A stretch of 64,000 nucleotides of DNA, from NCBI RefSeq assembly GCF_010448835.1, contig NZ_CP048409.1, positions 2,426,001 through 2,490,000 on the forward strand, written 5' to 3'. Position numbers and translations under genes: made by a program. How positions within the stretch are numbered: position 1 is the stretch's first letter; each line of letters starts with the position of its first letter. The notes under the pieces are model-generated. The model did no database searches and had not been told where the DNA came from. It saw only the letters and a list, made by a program, of their open reading frames with translations. The stretch is from Draconibacterium halophilum. Its GTDB lineage: Bacteria; Bacteroidota; Bacteroidia; Bacteroidales; Prolixibacteraceae. Positions 19,584 to 28,913 of this stretch are shown here, piece after piece.

Positions 19584-20306
19584 ATGGACAAAAAAACAGT
19601 CATAAAGTTGCTTGATGCCAGCATTTATCAGTACGATAATCTGGTTCTTTCGGGCGTTGATGTTGAGGTACAGGAAGGCGAGTTTATTTATGTGGTAGGG
19701 AAAGTGGGGACCGGAAAAACCAGCCTGATAAAAACCTTGAATGCCGAAATACCTTTGGAGTTTGGTACCGGAAAAGTGTTGGATTTTGATTTGGTTGGAT
19801 TGAAAAAACGAGAAGTTCCGCATTTGCGAAGACGTTTGGGTGTTGTTTTTCAGGATTTTCGTTTGCTTACCGACCGGAATGTGAATGCCAACCTGGCTTT
19901 TGTGTTGAAAGCTACCGGCTGGAAAAATAAATTGGAAATTGAAAACCGGGTTGATGAAGTGCTGAATAGGGTTGGAATGTTGCATAAAAAGGAGAAAATG
20001 CCTCACCAGTTAAGTGGTGGCGAGCAGCAACGTGTTGTTATTGCACGAGCTATTTTAAACCATGCTGATATTATTTTGGCTGACGAACCCACCGGGAATC
20101 TCGATCCTGAAACCTCGGAAGATATTCTGGATCTATTTATTCAGTTGAACAACGATGGGAAAACTATTTTGATGGCGACGCACGATTATGCGGCTATTGC
20201 CAAGAAACCTGGACGAACATGGGTTTGTGTAAATGGAAAATTAAACGATTCGGCAAAAAATACCGATGAACTTGAGTTTGAAAATATCCTGGATAAGAAT
20301 GTATAG
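19584..20306 (+). CDS. ftsE: FtsE-like ABC transporter ATP-binding protein
   Basis: This 240-residue ABC ATPase is of the FtsE group, the partner of FtsX in controlling peptidoglycan hydrolases at division. Walker A GKVGTGKTS is near residue 39, the Q-loop VVFQDFRLLTDRNV near 88, the ABC signature LSGGEQQRV near 144 and Walker B IILADEPTGNLD near 165. The DFRLL after the Q-loop and the general length are characteristic of FtsE. No ftsX gene is adjacent. It is divergent from the TPR gene and converges on the glycosyltransferase gene with only 1 bp between stops. Confidence 0.88.
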   Translation: MDKKTVIKLLDASIYQYDNLVLSGVDVEVQEGEFIYVVGKVGTGKTSLIKTLNAEIPLEFGTGKVLDFDLVGLKKREVPHLRRRLGVVFQDFRLLTDRNVNANLAFVLKATGWKNKLEIENRVDEVLNRVGMLHKKEKMPHQLSGGEQQRVVIARAILNHADIILADEPTGNLDPETSEDILDLFIQLNNDGKTILMATHDYAAIAKKPGRTWVCVNGKLNDSAKNTDELEFENILDKNV

Positions 20307-20307
20307 C

Positions 20308-21411
20308 TTATAGAAACGCTGAAAAAATACTTTTTAACACCTTTTCTTCGTTTTTCCAAGTTAATTCTTTGGCTGCCTGCATTAGGTTTTCCATCCAAAT
20401 TATTCTTTTGTCTGAGTTTATAAGTGCCTTGCTTATCGATTGGGCCAAATCTTTAGGATGGTGCGAATGGCTGATTTCCCCAATATTGTATTCCTCTACA
20501 ATTGCGGTCATTTCAGGTAAATTACTCACAAGTACAGGAACTCCGGCATGAATGTAATCAAACAATTTATTGGGAAGGGCAAAACGGTAATTCAGTCCCA
20601 GATCTTCTTCAATCGATAATCCAAGATCGGCAGTTGGCGTAAGTTTTGCTAATTCCCCGATAGAAAGCCGACCGGTAAAACGCACTTTGTTTTCCAATTT
20701 CTCAGTGCTGACTAATTCTTCCAGTTGCTCTTTTATATCGCCATCGCCGGCAATTACAAGCTGTGCATCATCAATAAAATGCATGGCTTTAATGGCTTGT
20801 TCCAGCCCACGGCCAATGTTTATGGCACCCTGGTAAAGAATGATTTTCTCCTGAGTACTTTTCTTGTTTTTATGAGATTCTACATTTCCTACAGGAATAT
20901 TTCTTACAACCTTAAATGCAGTGCCGTATTTTTCATGGTAAATAGCGGCAATTGAATCGCAAACGGTGTAACAATGTTTTAAGTTCGGAAGCATTTTACT
21001 TTCCAGCCACTCCCATATTTTTTTTACTCGCGGGCGATCGATTAATTCAGGAACTTCGGTAAAGTATTCGTGGCTATCGTACACCAACGGTACGCGCTTT
21101 ATTTTTGACGCAAGATAATTGGCGGTCAGAGCATCCAGATCGTTCGCCAACAATACATCGGCTTTTCGGAAAAGTAAAAACAGGAGAACTCGGAAATTGT
21201 ATTCGGCATAAAAACAGGCGCCTTGTGTAAAAAACAAATGCATACGATGTGTCGGGTAGGTTCGGGTAAGTTCCGGGCTGGTTTTTAATTTTCTGCCCAC
21301 CAGCAAAATTTCGAATCCCATTTTCTCCAGCGATGTGCACACTTTATGCACCCGGTTGTCAGAAACCAGGTCGTTTGTTACCGAAACAATTATTTGCTTT
21401 TTGCGCTTCAA
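20308..21411 (-). CDS. Glycosyltransferase, family 4 type (GT-B)
   Basis: This protein of about 367 residues resembles GT4 enzymes that transfer sugars from nucleotide donors to lipid or polysaccharide acceptors. The N-terminal domain begins KKQIIVSVTNDLVSDNRVHK, a common GT4 opening. The donor-binding half contains KIILYQGAINIGRGLEQAI, KVRFTGRLSIGEL and the late LPNKLFDYIHAGVPVLVSN motif, in which the usual E-x7-E pair is partly replaced. I place the start at a TTG (21411) because the 30 residues back to the ATG at 21501 look like hydrophobic non-family sequence; the ATG start remains possible. Acceptor unknown. Confidence 0.82.
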   Translation of the reverse strand: MKRKKQIIVSVTNDLVSDNRVHKVCTSLEKMGFEILLVGRKLKTSPELTRTYPTHRMHLFFTQGACFYAEYNFRVLLFLLFRKADVLLANDLDALTANYLASKIKRVPLVYDSHEYFTEVPELIDRPRVKKIWEWLESKMLPNLKHCYTVCDSIAAIYHEKYGTAFKVVRNIPVGNVESHKNKKSTQEKIILYQGAINIGRGLEQAIKAMHFIDDAQLVIAGDGDIKEQLEELVSTEKLENKVRFTGRLSIGELAKLTPTADLGLSIEEDLGLNYRFALPNKLFDYIHAGVPVLVSNLPEMTAIVEEYNIGEISHSHHPKDLAQSISKALINSDKRIIWMENLMQAAKELTWKNEEKVLKSIFSAFL

Positions 21412-21763
21412 GTGAATGAAATGATTTTGTTGTAAAGATAGAAAAAGTAGAAAGCCCAAAGACAGAAGTTGGAAGATTCTTGATGCGGATTCAATCTCCA
21501 TTCAATTACCATTTATTTTTAAACCGCATAGTTGGCCCGAAGTTTCACAAAGGGAATAAATACTCACAATATGCAGTTTGGGAATAGGCAGTTGGCACAA
21601 TACAATCGGCAATAGTAGTGGATTAATTTGAGAACGTGCTCTGCATACAATATATCAGTTTTACAATTTTTCAATTTTGGCAATCCAGCATTGGTACAAA
21701 TATTAATCCTTAATCCTTCATCATTAATCGATGGAGCTTTTATCTTTGCGCAAAATTTATTCT

Positions 21764-22780
21764 ATGATCCGCTTTTCTGAAAATCATTCGCTAAAGGCAC
21801 ACAATACATTTGGCATCGACGCTAAGGCAAAATATTATTTCGAATTTACCGAACTGGAAGACCTGGAGGTGTTTCTGAATTCCAATAAAAGCTGGAAAGA
21901 CGAGAAGCTGATCGTTTTGGGTGAGGGCAGTAATATCTTGTTTCTGAATGATTTCGACGGCTTGGTAATTCATCCAAATGTGCCGGGAATGAATTCAGTT
22001 TATGAAGACCGTCAGCACGAATGGATTGAAGTTGGCGCCGGTGAAGTATGGGACGAGTTTGTTGAATTTGCTGCGAATCAGGGACTGGGAGGAATTGAAA
22101 ATCTATCGCTGATACCCGGAAAAGTTGGAGCTGCTCCGGTGCAAAATATTGGTGCTTACGGACAGGAGGTTTGCCGCGTGGTGGAAAAAGTTAAAGGTTT
22201 CGATCTGAAAAAAGGCTGTGCCGCTGAATTTACTGCCGACGAATGTCAATTTGAATACCGCAACAGTATTTTTAAAAACTACCTGAAAAATCGTTTTATC
22301 ATTACTTCTGTGATTTTTCGTTTAGAGAAATTTCCCGAGTTTGATCTTGGTTACGGCCACTTGCAAGAAAAGGTAAAAGCAAAAGGTGAAGCAAACCTCC
22401 AAAATATTCGTGAGGCCGTAATCGAAATTCGCTCATCAAAACTTCCGGATGTAAAAGAACTAGGCAATGCAGGAAGCTTTTTCAAAAACCCGGTTGTCGA
22501 TAAAAAGCTGGCAGATCAACTGCTGGTTACAAGTCCGGACATTCCTGTTTACCCTGGAGAAGAAGGAAAATATAAACTGGCTGCAGGCTGGTTAATTGAA
22601 CAAGCCGGCTGGAAAGGCAAGCGTATTGGCGATGCCGGTGTTCACGAAAAACAGGCCTTGGTTTTGGTAAACTACGGAGAGGCTTCCGGCAAAGAAATTT
22701 ACGCGCTTTCTGAAGCAGTTTGTAATTCGGTGGAAGAGAAATTCGGCGTTACCTTAGAACGTGAGGTGAATTGTATTTAA
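21764..22780 (+). CDS. murB: UDP-N-acetylenolpyruvoylglucosamine reductase
   Basis: This FAD enzyme reduces UDP-GlcNAc-enolpyruvate to UDP-MurNAc with NADPH in peptidoglycan synthesis. The start at 21764 (MIRFSENHSLKAHNTFGID) fits the family; the upstream ATG at 21731 adds 11 residues with no family match. FAD-binding GEGSNILF is followed by LIPGKVGAAPVQNIGAYG. The catalytic serine motif AGSFFKNP is intact, and a C-terminal glutamate lies in LEREV. At about 338 residues it has the length of the E. coli type. It is followed by a terminator, so probably a single-gene unit. Confidence 0.95.
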   Translation: MIRFSENHSLKAHNTFGIDAKAKYYFEFTELEDLEVFLNSNKSWKDEKLIVLGEGSNILFLNDFDGLVIHPNVPGMNSVYEDRQHEWIEVGAGEVWDEFVEFAANQGLGGIENLSLIPGKVGAAPVQNIGAYGQEVCRVVEKVKGFDLKKGCAAEFTADECQFEYRNSIFKNYLKNRFIITSVIFRLEKFPEFDLGYGHLQEKVKAKGEANLQNIREAVIEIRSSKLPDVKELGNAGSFFKNPVVDKKLADQLLVTSPDIPVYPGEEGKYKLAAGWLIEQAGWKGKRIGDAGVHEKQALVLVNYGEASGKEIYALSEAVCNSVEEKFGVTLEREVNCI

Positions 22781-23106
22781 AATTGATTCCGTTTCCTGCC
22801 CGCAGATTTCGCGGAACAAAGCAGATAATTCATTAATACTAGTAGAAAGTTTTTACCCCATAAAAAAATCCCGGCGTCCAAACCGGGATTTTTATTCTTT
22901 ATTGATGTTGTGTCCTAATTTCTTAGGTGGATTTGTGCTTGCAAAAATAGCTGTCGTTTTTTAAGTCAAAATGATCATTGTCATGTACAAATTATCAAAA
23001 AACGAAATTCAGGAAACCAATTTCGAATTTTATTGTTCTTCAGAAACAAACGTTTTTGAACAGAATCAAGCGGAATTCTGCTTGTTTTAAACAATTTATT
23101 TTGATT
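22781..23106. other. Intergenic region between murB and the YyaL-like gene
   Basis: This stretch holds the murB terminator (22865-22892) and the upstream region of the next gene. A reading frame extends back to an ATG at 22978, but the 43 residues it would add show no family match, so I treat it as untranslated leader. Confidence 0.5.
22865..22895. terminator. Terminator after murB
   Basis: AAAATCCCGG (22865-22874) pairs perfectly with CCGGGATTTT (22883-22892), leaving an 8-nt loop, with A and T tracts on the two sides, so it can work in either direction. Confidence 0.85.
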
Positions 23107-25125
23107 ATGTCACATACAAATGCGCTTATAAATGCCACATCGCCATACCTTTTACAACATGCTCATAATCCTGTAAACTGGCAGGCCTGGAGTGAGGAGT
23201 TAATTCAACAAGCAAAAGCCGAAGACAAATTGATTTTGGTAAGTATTGGTTATGCTGCCTGCCATTGGTGCCATGTAATGGAACACGAAAGTTTTGAAGA
23301 CGAAAACGTGGCAGCCGTAATGAATGAAAATTTTGTGTGCATTAAAGTCGACCGCGAAGAACGCCCCGACGTGGATCATTATTATATGAGTGCGGTGCAA
23401 CTGATGGGGCAGCAAGGTGGCTGGCCGTTAAATGTTATTGCGCTGCCCGATGGAAGGCCAATTTGGGGTGGCACTTATTTCCCGAAAGAAACATGGGTGG
23501 AGAACCTAAAAACAGTGGCGGCATTCTGCAAGGGGAAACGAAGTCAGGCAGAAGAATATGCTGTTCGTTTACAAGAGGGAATCCAACAGGTTTCGTTAAT
23601 GCCCGAAGTGGAAACCGAGGTTTCTTTAAGTAATGAACTGTTACAACACGGTGTTGATGGTTGGAAAAAATATTTCGATTACGAAGAAGGTGGCAGGGCA
23701 GGAGCACCCAAATTTCCGATGCCGGTAAATCTTGACTTTCTGCTTTATTACGGATTTATGAATTCGGATGAGTCTGTGCTCAGCTTTGTTGAAACCACTT
23801 TGCTGAAAATGGCTCGCGGAGGTATTTACGATCAAGTGGGTGGTGGTTTTGCACGTTATTCGGTGGATGAGAAATGGAAAGTACCGCATTTCGAGAAAAT
23901 GTTGTACGATAACGGGCAGCTCATAAGTCTTTATTCAAAAGCCTATCAGCATTTTAAGCAAGAGGAATTTAAAACGGTGGTTTACGAAACAATTGCTTTT
24001 GTAGAACGGGAACTGATGGACGATAGTGGCGCTTTTTATTCGTCGTTAGATGCCGACAGTGAAGGCGAAGAAGGAAAGTTTTATGTATGGCGAAAAGATG
24101 AACTTCTGGAAGTTTTAGGAGAAGAATATGATTTGTTCGCTGACTATTATAATGTAAATAGCAAAGGATTTTGGGAGCACAATAATTACATTATGCTGCG
24201 CGATATTTCCAATGAAGAATTTGCCGAAAAGCATGGTTTAAGTTTACACGAGCTGCAGATAAAAGTTGGAAAATGGAAATATGCCCTGATGAAAGCACGG
24301 GAAAAGCGCGTGCGTCCCGGGTTGGATGATAAAACCCTGACATCGTGGAATGCATTGGTGATAAAAGGATTGGCCGATGCCTACAAAGCTTTCGAAAACG
24401 AAGCGTTTTTAAGTTTGGCCCATAAAAATGCCGGGTTTATCGAAAAAAAGCTGTTGAAGGAAAACGGACAACTTTATCACAGCTGGAAAAATGACATCAC
24501 TTCTATCGATGGATTCCTGGAAGATTACGCGCTATTGATGGAAGCTTTTCTTGCGCTGTTTGAAGTTACCGGGGATGAAAAGTGGCTGGCCTTAACGGAT
24601 AAAATGGTGGAGTATGTTTCTACACATTTTTACGACGAACAAAAGCAACTATTCTATTTTAATCGATTTAATACCGATGCGGTGATTACGAACCATTTTC
24701 AGAAAGAAGATAATGTTATTCCGGCTGCCAACTCGGTAATGGCGAATAATCTGCATCGCTTGTATTTAATACATGGCAAGCCCGGGTTTCTGGAATCGGC
24801 AAAAAAGATGTTGCAATACATAACGCCGCATTTTATCAATTACCCAATGGCTTATGCTAACTGGGGCGTGCTACTATTAAAATTAGCGGCGCCATACTTT
24901 GAGGTGGCTGTTTGTGGTATCAATTCCAGGCTGTTACTCAAAAAAATGCAAAATGGTTTTTATCCGTATGTACTTTGGGCTTTTACCGAAACAGAAAGTG
25001 ACGTTCCACTGCTAAAAGATCGTTTTAATCATACTTCCGATTTGATTTATGTATGCCAAAACGGTACTTGTGAATTGCCGGTTGAAGAAGTAAAAGAGGC
25101 AGCCAAAAAGCTTCGCATAAAATGA
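23107..25125 (+). CDS. YyaL/SSP411-type thioredoxin-fold protein (DUF255)
   Basis: This 672-residue cytoplasmic protein has an N-terminal thioredoxin-like domain and a long (alpha/alpha)6-barrel-like part. The start at MSHTNALINATSPYLLQHAH is chosen because this is the invariant family opening (SPYLLQHAxNPVxW). The redox-like ACHWCHVMEHESFED motif is near residue 52, followed by VDREERPD and QGGWPLNV. The barrel half contains GGIYDQVGGGFARYSVDEKW, with HFEKMLYDN just after. The family's biochemical role is unsettled. It overlaps the next gene by 4 bp (ATGA), so the two are translationally coupled. Confidence 0.9.
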   Translation: MSHTNALINATSPYLLQHAHNPVNWQAWSEELIQQAKAEDKLILVSIGYAACHWCHVMEHESFEDENVAAVMNENFVCIKVDREERPDVDHYYMSAVQLMGQQGGWPLNVIALPDGRPIWGGTYFPKETWVENLKTVAAFCKGKRSQAEEYAVRLQEGIQQVSLMPEVETEVSLSNELLQHGVDGWKKYFDYEEGGRAGAPKFPMPVNLDFLLYYGFMNSDESVLSFVETTLLKMARGGIYDQVGGGFARYSVDEKWKVPHFEKMLYDNGQLISLYSKAYQHFKQEEFKTVVYETIAFVERELMDDSGAFYSSLDADSEGEEGKFYVWRKDELLEVLGEEYDLFADYYNVNSKGFWEHNNYIMLRDISNEEFAEKHGLSLHELQIKVGKWKYALMKAREKRVRPGLDDKTLTSWNALVIKGLADAYKAFENEAFLSLAHKNAGFIEKKLLKENGQLYHSWKNDITSIDGFLEDYALLMEAFLALFEVTGDEKWLALTDKMVEYVSTHFYDEQKQLFYFNRFNTDAVITNHFQKEDNVIPAANSVMANNLHRLYLIHGKPGFLESAKKMLQYITPHFINYPMAYANWGVLLLKLAAPYFEVAVCGINSRLLLKKMQNGFYPYVLWAFTETESDVPLLKDRFNHTSDLIYVCQNGTCELPVEEVKEAAKKLRIK

Positions 25126-26168
25126 AACAGAAAGAAGTTTTAATTGTAGGGCAGGGATTGGCCGGAACCGTGCTGGCATTTGAGTTGCATTTTGCAGGTG
25201 TGGATGTTTGTATCGTCAACAATCCGCAAAAAAGTGCGGCATCGCGAGTAGCGGCGGGCATGGTAAATCCGCTTGTGTTTAAGCGAATGACCAAAAGCTG
25301 GATGGTAGACGAACTGCTACCGGTAATGAAAAAACGTTACCGCGAACTGCAAGAATTACTGGGCGAGCGCTTTTATTTCGATCTACCGATGATCAAACCA
25401 TTGTCGGAACAAGAAACAGAACTGTGGCAGGAACGGAAAGCGGATAAAAGATTTGCGCCGTTTATTGAAATTGTCGATGAATCCTGTCCGATTGATTATC
25501 TTCAGGAATCACATACGTATGGAATTGTAAAAGGATCGGGATATTTGAATACCGGTCGTTTTCTGGATCGAGCCAGGCATTTTTTTCAGCAAAATAAAAT
25601 GTTGATAGAAGCTGATTTTCCTGTTGATGGAAAAGGTTTTGAAGATCGTATTTTTCAGGATGTTGAATTTGATAAAATTGTGTTTTGCGAAGGGCACCAT
25701 CTGAAAACACATCCACTGTTTGATTTTATACGATTACAACCCGCAAAAGGTGAAGTGCTGCAGATTTATGCTCCAGACCTTTCGGAAAACTATATCATTA
25801 ACCGGCGTGTATTTGTGTTGCCAATTGGCAATCATCGGTTTAAAGTTGGTTCAACCTACGAGTGGGAAGACCTGACTGATACGCCAACTGAAAAAGGGAA
25901 AACATCGATTGTTGAACGTTTAAAAGATCTTATTCATGTTAATTATACGATTGAAGAACATTGGGCAGGAGTTCGGCCAACAGTTGCCGACCGGCGACCC
26001 GTGTTGGGGAAACATCCCCAACTTGAACATACATATGTCTTTAACGGTTTAGGAACAAAAGGCGTAATGTTGGTGCCTTATTTTGCTTCGGAAATGAAAC
26101 AGTTGATTTTGGATAATAATTATCGGGTTTCTGATGAAGTTAATTTGAAACGATTTTTTAGCTTTTAG
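25122..26168 (+). CDS. FAD-dependent oxidoreductase (DAO family)
   Basis: This 348-residue flavoprotein resembles D-amino-acid oxidase/glycine-oxidase-type enzymes. The dinucleotide-binding motif VLIVGQGLAGTVLAFEL is at residues 6-22. The following AASRVAAGMVNPLVFKR is typical of small DAO-family proteins in Bacteroidetes. The C-terminal segment with GVRPTVADRRPVLGKHP and FNGLGTKGVMLVPYFA matches the FAD-closing region. The substrate is unknown. Its ATG overlaps the stop of the YyaL-like gene, so the two proteins are made together. Confidence 0.85.
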   Translation: MKQKEVLIVGQGLAGTVLAFELHFAGVDVCIVNNPQKSAASRVAAGMVNPLVFKRMTKSWMVDELLPVMKKRYRELQELLGERFYFDLPMIKPLSEQETELWQERKADKRFAPFIEIVDESCPIDYLQESHTYGIVKGSGYLNTGRFLDRARHFFQQNKMLIEADFPVDGKGFEDRIFQDVEFDKIVFCEGHHLKTHPLFDFIRLQPAKGEVLQIYAPDLSENYIINRRVFVLPIGNHRFKVGSTYEWEDLTDTPTEKGKTSIVERLKDLIHVNYTIEEHWAGVRPTVADRRPVLGKHPQLEHTYVFNGLGTKGVMLVPYFASEMKQLILDNNYRVSDEVNLKRFFSF

Positions 26169-26251
26169 TTATGTCTACAAACTTTTATTTATAACCTTTG
26201 TTTTAATTTTCTTAATTTCAATTTCAAATAAATTACCAAACAATATTCGAA

Positions 26252-27118
26252 ATGAAAAAATTACTGATTTTATTATTTTTACTACCTGCATTTGCGTTTG
26301 CACAACAAGAAAAAAAAGATACCCTTTGGACAACAAGCGGAAGCACAACACTTAATTTCTCGCAGGTTTCGTTAAACAATTGGGCTGCCGGTGGAAAAAG
26401 TTCCATGTCGGGAGTGATGATGTTAAACCTGTCAGCCAATTACAAAAAGGATAAGCTGAGCTGGGACAATACCTTCGATTTTCGTTATGGTTTTTTAAAA
26501 GAAGAAGATCAGGAATTGCGGAAATCGGATGATATGATCGATATCAGTTCGAAACTGGGTATAGAGGCAAAAAAGAACTGGTACTATACCGGTTTGTTGA
26601 GCTTTAAGTCGCAGTTTGCTGCAGGTTATAATTATCCTGATACCGACAATGCCATTTCTAAATTTATGGCGCCGGGTTACCTAAACCTCGGTTTGGGTAT
26701 GGATTACAAAACCGATGGTTTTTCGGTAATGATGGCACCTGTTTCGGGCAAATTTACTTTTGTTACCGATGATGACCTGGCCGCCGATGGCGCATTTGGT
26801 GTTGAACCCGGTAATAATTTAAGGGCAGAATTGGGAGCTACCGTAAAAGCTCAGTTGAAAAAGGATATTATGAAAAATGTAACACTGGATACCAAAGTTG
26901 ATTTTTTTTCAAACTACCTGGATCAGCCCAAGAATATTGATGTTGACTGGACATTTAAAATTATTATGAAAGTGAACGACTACCTGTCGGCTAATTTGAT
27001 TACTCAGATGATTTACGATAACGATGTAAAAATTCAGGGAGATGATCCCGAGAGTTCTCCTTCACCTGGCTTACAGTTTATGGAATCGTTTGGAGTAGGA
27101 CTGACGTTTAAATTTTAA
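26252..27118 (+). CDS. DUF3078 outer-membrane protein
   Basis: This 288-residue exported protein has a clear signal peptide (about 17 residues, ending FAFAQ), the DUF3078 signature FSQVSLNNWAAGGKSSMSG near residue 36, and a chain of amphipathic strands ending in LTFKF, as expected of an outer-membrane barrel. Function is unknown for the family, which is widespread in Bacteroidetes. It forms its own unit, with 83 bp upstream and a hairpin terminator downstream. Confidence 0.88.
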   Translation: MKKLLILLFLLPAFAFAQQEKKDTLWTTSGSTTLNFSQVSLNNWAAGGKSSMSGVMMLNLSANYKKDKLSWDNTFDFRYGFLKEEDQELRKSDDMIDISSKLGIEAKKNWYYTGLLSFKSQFAAGYNYPDTDNAISKFMAPGYLNLGLGMDYKTDGFSVMMAPVSGKFTFVTDDDLAADGAFGVEPGNNLRAELGATVKAQLKKDIMKNVTLDTKVDFFSNYLDQPKNIDVDWTFKIIMKVNDYLSANLITQMIYDNDVKIQGDDPESSPSPGLQFMESFGVGLTFKF

Positions 27119-27137
27119 TAGATATTAAAATAGATGA

Positions 27138-27170
27138 AAAGGCTTTCTGCAGTTTGTGGGAAGCTTTTTT
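27138..27170 (+). terminator. Terminator after the DUF3078 gene
   Basis: AAAGGCTTTC (27138-27147) pairs with GGAAGCTTTT (27159-27168) with one or two wobble pairs, an 11-nt loop, and a following T tract. It begins 19 bp after the stop. Confidence 0.7.
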
Positions 27171-27175
27171 AGTTT

Positions 27176-27322
27176 AGCTGCGAGTTACGAGCCACCAGCT
27201 ACGAGTTACAAAACCGGAGAGCTTAACTGAGAAAATAGATTGTTGTATTGATCCAATTTGACAATCTTATATCAATCTCCATCAATCTTTTTGCTCGTGG
27301 CTGGTGGCTCGTAGTTCGCAGC
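27176..27322. repeat. Imperfect inverted repeat of a GCTACGAG-type element
   Basis: The arm at 27176-27206 (GCTGCGAGTTACGAGCCACC, then AGCTACGAGT) is nearly the reverse complement of 27293-27322, with an unrelated 86-bp spacer. Such low-complexity 'ctacgagctacgag' arms are common between Bacteroidetes genes. This one lies between two converging genes. Confidence 0.65.
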
Positions 27323-27327
27323 TTTCC

Positions 27328-28230
27328 TCACAACACCGTTCCCAAAGTAATCAGCAAAATCCCTGTAAGAATCCCAACCAGGTACAGGCCTTTCTTTTTC
27401 AGGTTTTGTTCTTTAAACAGCACCCCGCCAATTACAAAAGCAACCAGAACACTTCCGCGGCGAAGTGCCGAAATTATTGAAATAAGTGCATCTTCGTTAC
27501 TTAGCGCATAAAAGTACAGGTAGTCGGCAATAACCAAAAACAGCCCGATAAGCGGAATCGTCCAGCGCCACTGAAAATGAATGTTTTTGCGTTTCCTGAT
27601 CTTTTCATTCAGCAAAACAAAAGGCAGTAAAATCACTACCTGGTAAACCGAAAACCAGGCTTGCACGGCTACGCGGTCGATACGTTGTAGAATAAACTTG
27701 TCGTATAATCCGCTACAGGCGCCAAGCAGCGTGCCTGCAACAATAAAATAGATCCATTTATTACGTTTAAAATTGATGCCCTCCAGTTTACCGGCCGTTG
27801 AGAACAGATAGAAAAACAACAAGGTAATTACGATTCCTATCCACTGATAAACATTCAAACGTTCGTGAAAAATAATTAATGCACCAATTAATGTCCACAG
27901 TGGCCCGGTAGCGCGGATTGGCGCAACAATGGTAATGGGCAGGTGTTTCAAAGCAAAAAAGGCAAGCACCCAACTCGATACAACAATGGCCGATTTCAGC
28001 AACACCTGAAGATGCTCGAAAGCGGTAAGTGTTGGAACGTACAACTCGGTGTTGGCAAGCAGACCGGGCGACTTAAACGATATAATAATAAAAGGGGTAA
28101 ATAACAAAGTGCTGGCAACGGTAGAAAAAAACAATACGGGCATAACAGCGTTGTTGTTAAGCGATTGCTTTTTAAAAATGTCGTAAATGCCCAGAAATAA
28201 GGCCGATGCCAATCCAAATAGTGCCCACAT
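27328..28230 (-). CDS. EamA/DMT-family transporter
   Basis: This 300-residue inner-membrane protein has ten predicted hydrophobic helices arranged as two EamA repeats. The typical repeat end APIRATGPLWTLIGALIIF is near residue 103, and RRGSVLVAFVIGGVLFKEQNL is near 256. Substrates of this superfamily range from amino acids to nucleotide sugars and cannot be told from sequence. A -7-like TACTTTTG (minus strand, 28256-28249) lies 19 nt upstream of the start but lacks a clear -33 element. Confidence 0.85.
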   Translation of the reverse strand: MWALFGLASALFLGIYDIFKKQSLNNNAVMPVLFFSTVASTLLFTPFIIISFKSPGLLANTELYVPTLTAFEHLQVLLKSAIVVSSWVLAFFALKHLPITIVAPIRATGPLWTLIGALIIFHERLNVYQWIGIVITLLFFYLFSTAGKLEGINFKRNKWIYFIVAGTLLGACSGLYDKFILQRIDRVAVQAWFSVYQVVILLPFVLLNEKIRKRKNIHFQWRWTIPLIGLFLVIADYLYFYALSNEDALISIISALRRGSVLVAFVIGGVLFKEQNLKKKGLYLVGILTGILLITLGTVL

Positions 28231-28388
28231 AATGTTTTATAAAGCTGTCAAAAGTAGCCGTTTTCATTGAGCCCAACATTTCCTAAAAGTTATGATTTCG
28301 GTGAAATCTATTTGCAATCACTTTTTTCAATGTTTATTTAAAAACTAAAATTGCTTGTCGTTGTTTCAAAGTTGTAAGAGAGATAAAA

Positions 28389-28616
28389 ATGAAGTTTATA
28401 AAACAAAAGCAGTTGTCCCTTATTTTATTAGTTGTTGGTGCCGTTGGAGGCTTCCTGTACTGGAAATATGTGGGATGTTTAAGTGGTACCTGCCCGATAA
28501 AGTCAGTGTGGTACTGGAGTACTTTATGGGGAGCTGCAATTGGTTACCTGTTGGGCGATGCCATAAATGATTTTATTGTAAAGCGCAAAAATAAAGCAGA
28601 ACAGAATGATAGCTAA
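28389..28616 (+). CDS. DUF6132 small membrane protein
   Basis: This 75-residue protein has two hydrophobic segments (about residues 9-26 and 42-60) and the family signature YWKYVGCLSGTCPI between them, with two cysteines five residues apart. The C-terminus is basic. The following thioredoxin gene starts 11 bp before this gene ends. The cysteine pair and the thioredoxin neighbour suggest a membrane thiol function, which is inference. Confidence 0.8.
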   Translation: MKFIKQKQLSLILLVVGAVGGFLYWKYVGCLSGTCPIKSVWYWSTLWGAAIGYLLGDAINDFIVKRKNKAEQNDS

Positions 28617-28905
28617 ATTTAAAAATATTATAAACTGTAAGCGTCCGGTTTTGGTCGACTTTTATGCCGATTGGTGTGGTCCGTGCAAACAAATGCCGCC
28701 TATTTTAAAACAGGTGAAATCGGAACTGACAGAAAATATAAAGATCATAAAAGTGGATGTCGACCGTAACCCGAATATTGCCTCAAAATACAAGATAAGA
28801 AGCATTCCAACACTGATGTTGTTTAAAGATGGCGAACTAAAATGGAGCGGTATGGGTGTGCGACCAGCCAGCGAGGTAAAAAGTATTGTTGAACAATATT
28901 TGTAA
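28606..28905 (+). CDS. Thioredoxin
   Basis: This 99-residue thioredoxin-fold protein has the classical active site WCGPC at about residues 23-27 and the cis-proline loop SIPTLMLF near 67. There is no signal peptide, so it is cytoplasmic. It overlaps the DUF6132 gene by 11 bp and is followed 8 bp later by a methyltransferase gene, making a three-gene operon. It could be the general thioredoxin or one dedicated to its membrane neighbour. Confidence 0.92.
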   Translation: MIAKFKNIINCKRPVLVDFYADWCGPCKQMPPILKQVKSELTENIKIIKVDVDRNPNIASKYKIRSIPTLMLFKDGELKWSGMGVRPASEVKSIVEQYL

Positions 28906-28913
28906 ATTTGCCT

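Noticed and set aside
22978..23106. N-terminal extension of the YyaL-like protein
   Set aside because: The 43 added residues have no family match, while the invariant SPYLLQHA opening follows the ATG at 23107.
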